From Parabacteroides distasonis (GTDB lineage Bacteria > Bacteroidota > Bacteroidia > Bacteroidales > Tannerellaceae), in NCBI RefSeq assembly GCF_004793765.1, contig NZ_SRYM01000049.1:1-33159 (forward strand): DNA of 33,159 bases. The letters run 5' to 3'. Made by a program: the position numbers and the translations under genes. Below are positions 31,391 through 33,159 of this stretch, one piece after another; position 1 is the first letter of the stretch, and every line of letters starts with the position of its first letter. Below the pieces are notes generated by a model that searched no databases, had not been told where the DNA came from, and saw only the letters and a program-made list of their open reading frames with translations.

Positions 31391-31559
31391 AAAACAATGC
31401 TTTTTGTATATAACAACAAAATTAGTCATAAGTTGAATATTTTCAATGCTTATAGCAGAATTTGAAGAATTTATTTTTGATTTTTATGTTTTTGTTTTTG
31501 TTTGACCCGTTTGAGCATTGATGTGTTATGTCCTCTTTCTCTTCATAAGTAGCGGCTTC

Positions 31560-31970
31560 CCCTCCATACTCCCAATTCATTCCCTGCGGAGAGTCTCCAT
31601 TCCAACTCGGAATAGGGTTATTACGTTTGTCCTATGGAGCAGCACATGGACCGTATAGGAACCGGACGTGACAGAACAGCGAGCATAGAGGTCTCCCGCC
31701 GGTTAAACCAATATAAACAGCGGGACGGGAAAGGTTGCTCTCGGAAGAAGGCGTCAGGCATAGGGGAAGGCGATGTGTTGAACCGGAAGCGGTTTTTGGA
31801 CGGCTGAAACACGACATGGCGTACAGAGGGTTCCGGCATGTGGGAGAATACAAGGTTGCAATGGACTTTGTTTTCTTCGCTGTGGCTTTAAATATCAAAA
31901 GTTGTGTGCGAAACTACTGAAAGCGGGAAAGAGAAGAGTTGCATGCGCTATATTTATCTTTATCAGACCA
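31560..31970 (+). pseudogene. Degenerate IS1182-family transposase remnant
   Basis: Broken frames together read the C-terminal half of an IS1182-type transposase. The pieces are NSFPAESLHSNSE, stop, GYYVCPMEQHMDRIGTG (with the C-P-M signature), then after a deletion ASIEVSRRLNQYKQR, a frameshift, RLLSEEGVRHRGRRCVEPEA and VFGRLKHDMAYRGFRHVGEY, KVAMDFVFFAVALNIK. A final frameshift at a short A run precedes KLCAKLLKAGKR. At least one nonsense codon, two shifts and a deletion are present, so it is dead. Terminal inverted repeats are not recognised; the N-terminal half is absent. It fills part of the 1.1-kb gap between mscL and the HU-like gene. Confidence 0.75.
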
Positions 31971-32525
31971 CGTGTGGCGTAACATACGAGGAATATTAGG
32001 CCCTATTATCAGATTACTGAAAAATAGTCGCATAGACAAAAAAAGAGCAACGACTATTTTTAATTAAATTAAAAGAGGAGATGTGCCTTGGTTTTGACAT
32101 ACCCCAGAGAAAGGTTATGAACCATTCCCGGAATCAGCGAACAAAGCTCAGCCCCAACGTTTTCCCTTACAAAACCGGTGTAATTAAGGTCTTGTTTTTA
32201 TGTTACGGTTTGGTTCTCTCATCGTTAAGGGCGGAGAGCATATCAATCTACCTATAAGTCTCCGCAAATATCTTTCATCACAAGAAATATATTATATTGC
32301 AAATAATAAAACTTTTTTAATATTATTTGTATCTTTATGATGTATAACTAGTTTTTAGGGGTATGTAGACTTGATTTATAGAGAAAAGATAGGATGATAG
32401 AGGTTTTGTAGAATCGATATAAGGTTCAGGTTCTGTACTAGTCTTCTTTTCCTGGGCTTCTCATTTGCAAGAGGCGGGGGATTCTGTGGAAACGATCTTG
32501 GTGCTCATCGAATGGTTCCTTTAGT
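31971..32525. other. Non-coding gap after the transposase remnant
   Basis: No convincing gene. It contains a hairpin at 32020-32061 (perfect 11-bp arms AAAAATAGTCG and CGACTATTTTT, 20-nt loop), probably a terminator left from the transposon or its neighbour. An AT-rich stretch near 32290-32350 includes TATCTTTA, a weak -7 candidate for the HU-like gene. Confidence 0.45.
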
Positions 32526-32738
32526 ATGAAAACGCTCTGCAAGTTGATCTCGACATGTAGTAGGGTGTCGTTGACAGATGTGAAGGCGGTATTGGATAGC
32601 CTTAATTTCGTGTTGGATATGGAACTTCAAGAGGGGCATGTCGTAAAGCTTGGCGATTTCGGGAGTTTTCAGATCTCAGTGAGTAGTGATGGTGTAATAG
32701 ATAAAAAAAATTCAATTCGAGTACGCCGTGTCCCATAG
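32526..32738 (+). CDS. Truncated HU-like (Bacteroidetes HU-HIG type) DNA-binding protein
   Basis: 70 residues, whereas full proteins of this family have about 130-160. The middle is clear: RVSLTDVKAVLDSLNFVLDM, then ELQEGHVVKLGDFGSFQISV, SSDGVIDKKN. The usual N-terminal stretch is not in frame: upstream codons read only SNGSFS before other-frame sequence. The C-terminal beta arm is cut: after KKN, a short SIRVRRVP replaces the expected FNPSLIRVRRVRFTPG region. It may be a pseudogene or a short chance survivor. It stands directly before the rRNA-type promoter at the right edge. Confidence 0.55.
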   Translation: MKTLCKLISTCSRVSLTDVKAVLDSLNFVLDMELQEGHVVKLGDFGSFQISVSSDGVIDKKNSIRVRRVP

Positions 32739-33113
32739 GCTTTTTTTGTATCCTGGATTTTTCCCGTTGGATTTCCCGGGTGCGTTAAAGGGGTGATATA
32801 CGGTAGTTTATAAGGAGTTGTTCTTTCGGTCTTTTGTTCTATATGATAGGTGGTGAGTTGCGTTTGCGTGCCCCGTAAGCTTTGGTGCGGTTAGTTTTTC
32901 CGGTGCTCCCATGGTCTGAAAGCCGTTTTTTTGTTTGGTTTCCTTTCGGGGCCAAGCTCGTGTTTGTCGTTTTTGTCGCGTGTGAATGTGCTCGTGTTGA
33001 CCTGGCAGGGTGCGTGGCGGTCCTGGGGGGACCGATGGTGGATTCCCTCGTATTATTTATTAACGTACGCGATCCCCCTCGTGAAAAAATATTGCAAAAA
33101 AGTTCCGGAAAAG
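32739..33113. other. GT-rich non-coding stretch before the rRNA-type promoter
   Basis: About 375 bp with no credible reading frame or RNA gene. The sequence is G/T-rich on the plus strand, ending in an AT-rich block with A runs (GAAAAAATATTGCAAAAAAG) that resembles an UP-element region in front of the promoter at 33114-33145. Confidence 0.5.
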
Positions 33114-33145
33114 TTTGGAGTTTATGTTTTATAGCATTACTTTTG
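33114..33145 (+). promoter_or_regulatory. Strong promoter of the rRNA/tRNA type
   Basis: TTTG (33114-33117) and TACTTTTG (33138-33145) are separated by 20 bp, the canonical Bacteroidetes -33/-7 arrangement. The A-rich stretch before it and CACCCGC just after it match the leader of rRNA operons in this group as I remember it. The transcribed gene lies beyond the right edge of the window. Confidence 0.8.
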
Positions 33146-33159
33146 CACCCGCATTCGAG

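Noticed and set aside
31621-31898. Minus-strand frames in the gap after mscL
   Set aside because: They lie opposite the IS1182-type transposase remnant, whose plus-strand peptides match a known family; the minus frames match nothing.
32931-33134. A 67-codon plus-strand frame at the right edge
   Set aside because: It runs through the AT-rich block and -33 element of the rRNA-type promoter, and has no start signal or family.

Overview
The window looks like a Bacteroidales chromosome, most likely Parabacteroides. The evidence is Bacteroidetes-type -7 boxes (TAnnTTTG) instead of E. coli-type promoters, few strong Shine-Dalgarno sites, and a gene set typical of gut Bacteroidales: a three-gene acyl-CoA carboxylase, a murK-like kinase with murQ, a secreted GH36 alpha-galactosidase, an M64 peptidase, a RhaM/FucU-like mutarotase with a FucP-type transporter, an HU-like protein and a SusC-era style gut lifestyle. 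The genus is inferred from protein resemblance, not proven.

Layout. (1) Bases 1 to about 6140 are one end of an integrated, mobilizable or conjugative element. It holds a tyrosine integrase, an excisionase-like HTH protein, a frameshifted RteC-like gene, and cargo: HAD phosphatase, NUDIX hydrolase, Crp/Fnr regulator and a DUF1016/PDDEXK nuclease. The element sits inside an M48 lipoprotein peptidase gene, whose 3' part resumes at about 6145; the other end of the element lies left of the window. (2) 6886-12481: a membrane-anchored MutS-family ATPase on the minus strand, then a plus-strand acyl-CoA carboxylase operon (carboxyltransferase, biotin carboxylase, biotin carrier). The first gene is out of frame at a run of nine G, and the second has an unusual Leu in its normally invariant EHPVTE motif. 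(3) 12649-17042: a compact plus-strand run of NhaD antiporter, amino-sugar kinase, MurQ etherase, a conserved unknown and a uracil-DNA glycosylase-family protein. (4) 17597-23602: alpha-galactosidase, a protozoan-like IMP dehydrogenase, a pirin and an M64 peptidase. (5) 23.7-32.7 kb: a zone rich in gene remains (ahpC 3' end, hsp20, a collapsed two-component system, ytxH with a nonsense codon, an IS1182-type transposase, an HU-like gene). Among these are intact genes for an SGNH hydrolase, ferritin, NUDIX, sugar mutarotase and transporter, OmpA lipoprotein, a DUF2807 protein and MscL. (6) The window ends in a strong promoter of the kind found before rRNA operons.

The most notable points are: the poly-G frameshift at the head of the carboxylase operon; a 96-bp near-palindrome made of four exact-length 21-bp units downstream of the sugar transporter; the scar of a deleted two-component system still behind its promoter; the element's insertion into the M48 gene; and an IMP dehydrogenase resembling that of Tritrichomonas foetus. 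I found no CRISPR array, no tRNA and no complete insertion sequence.
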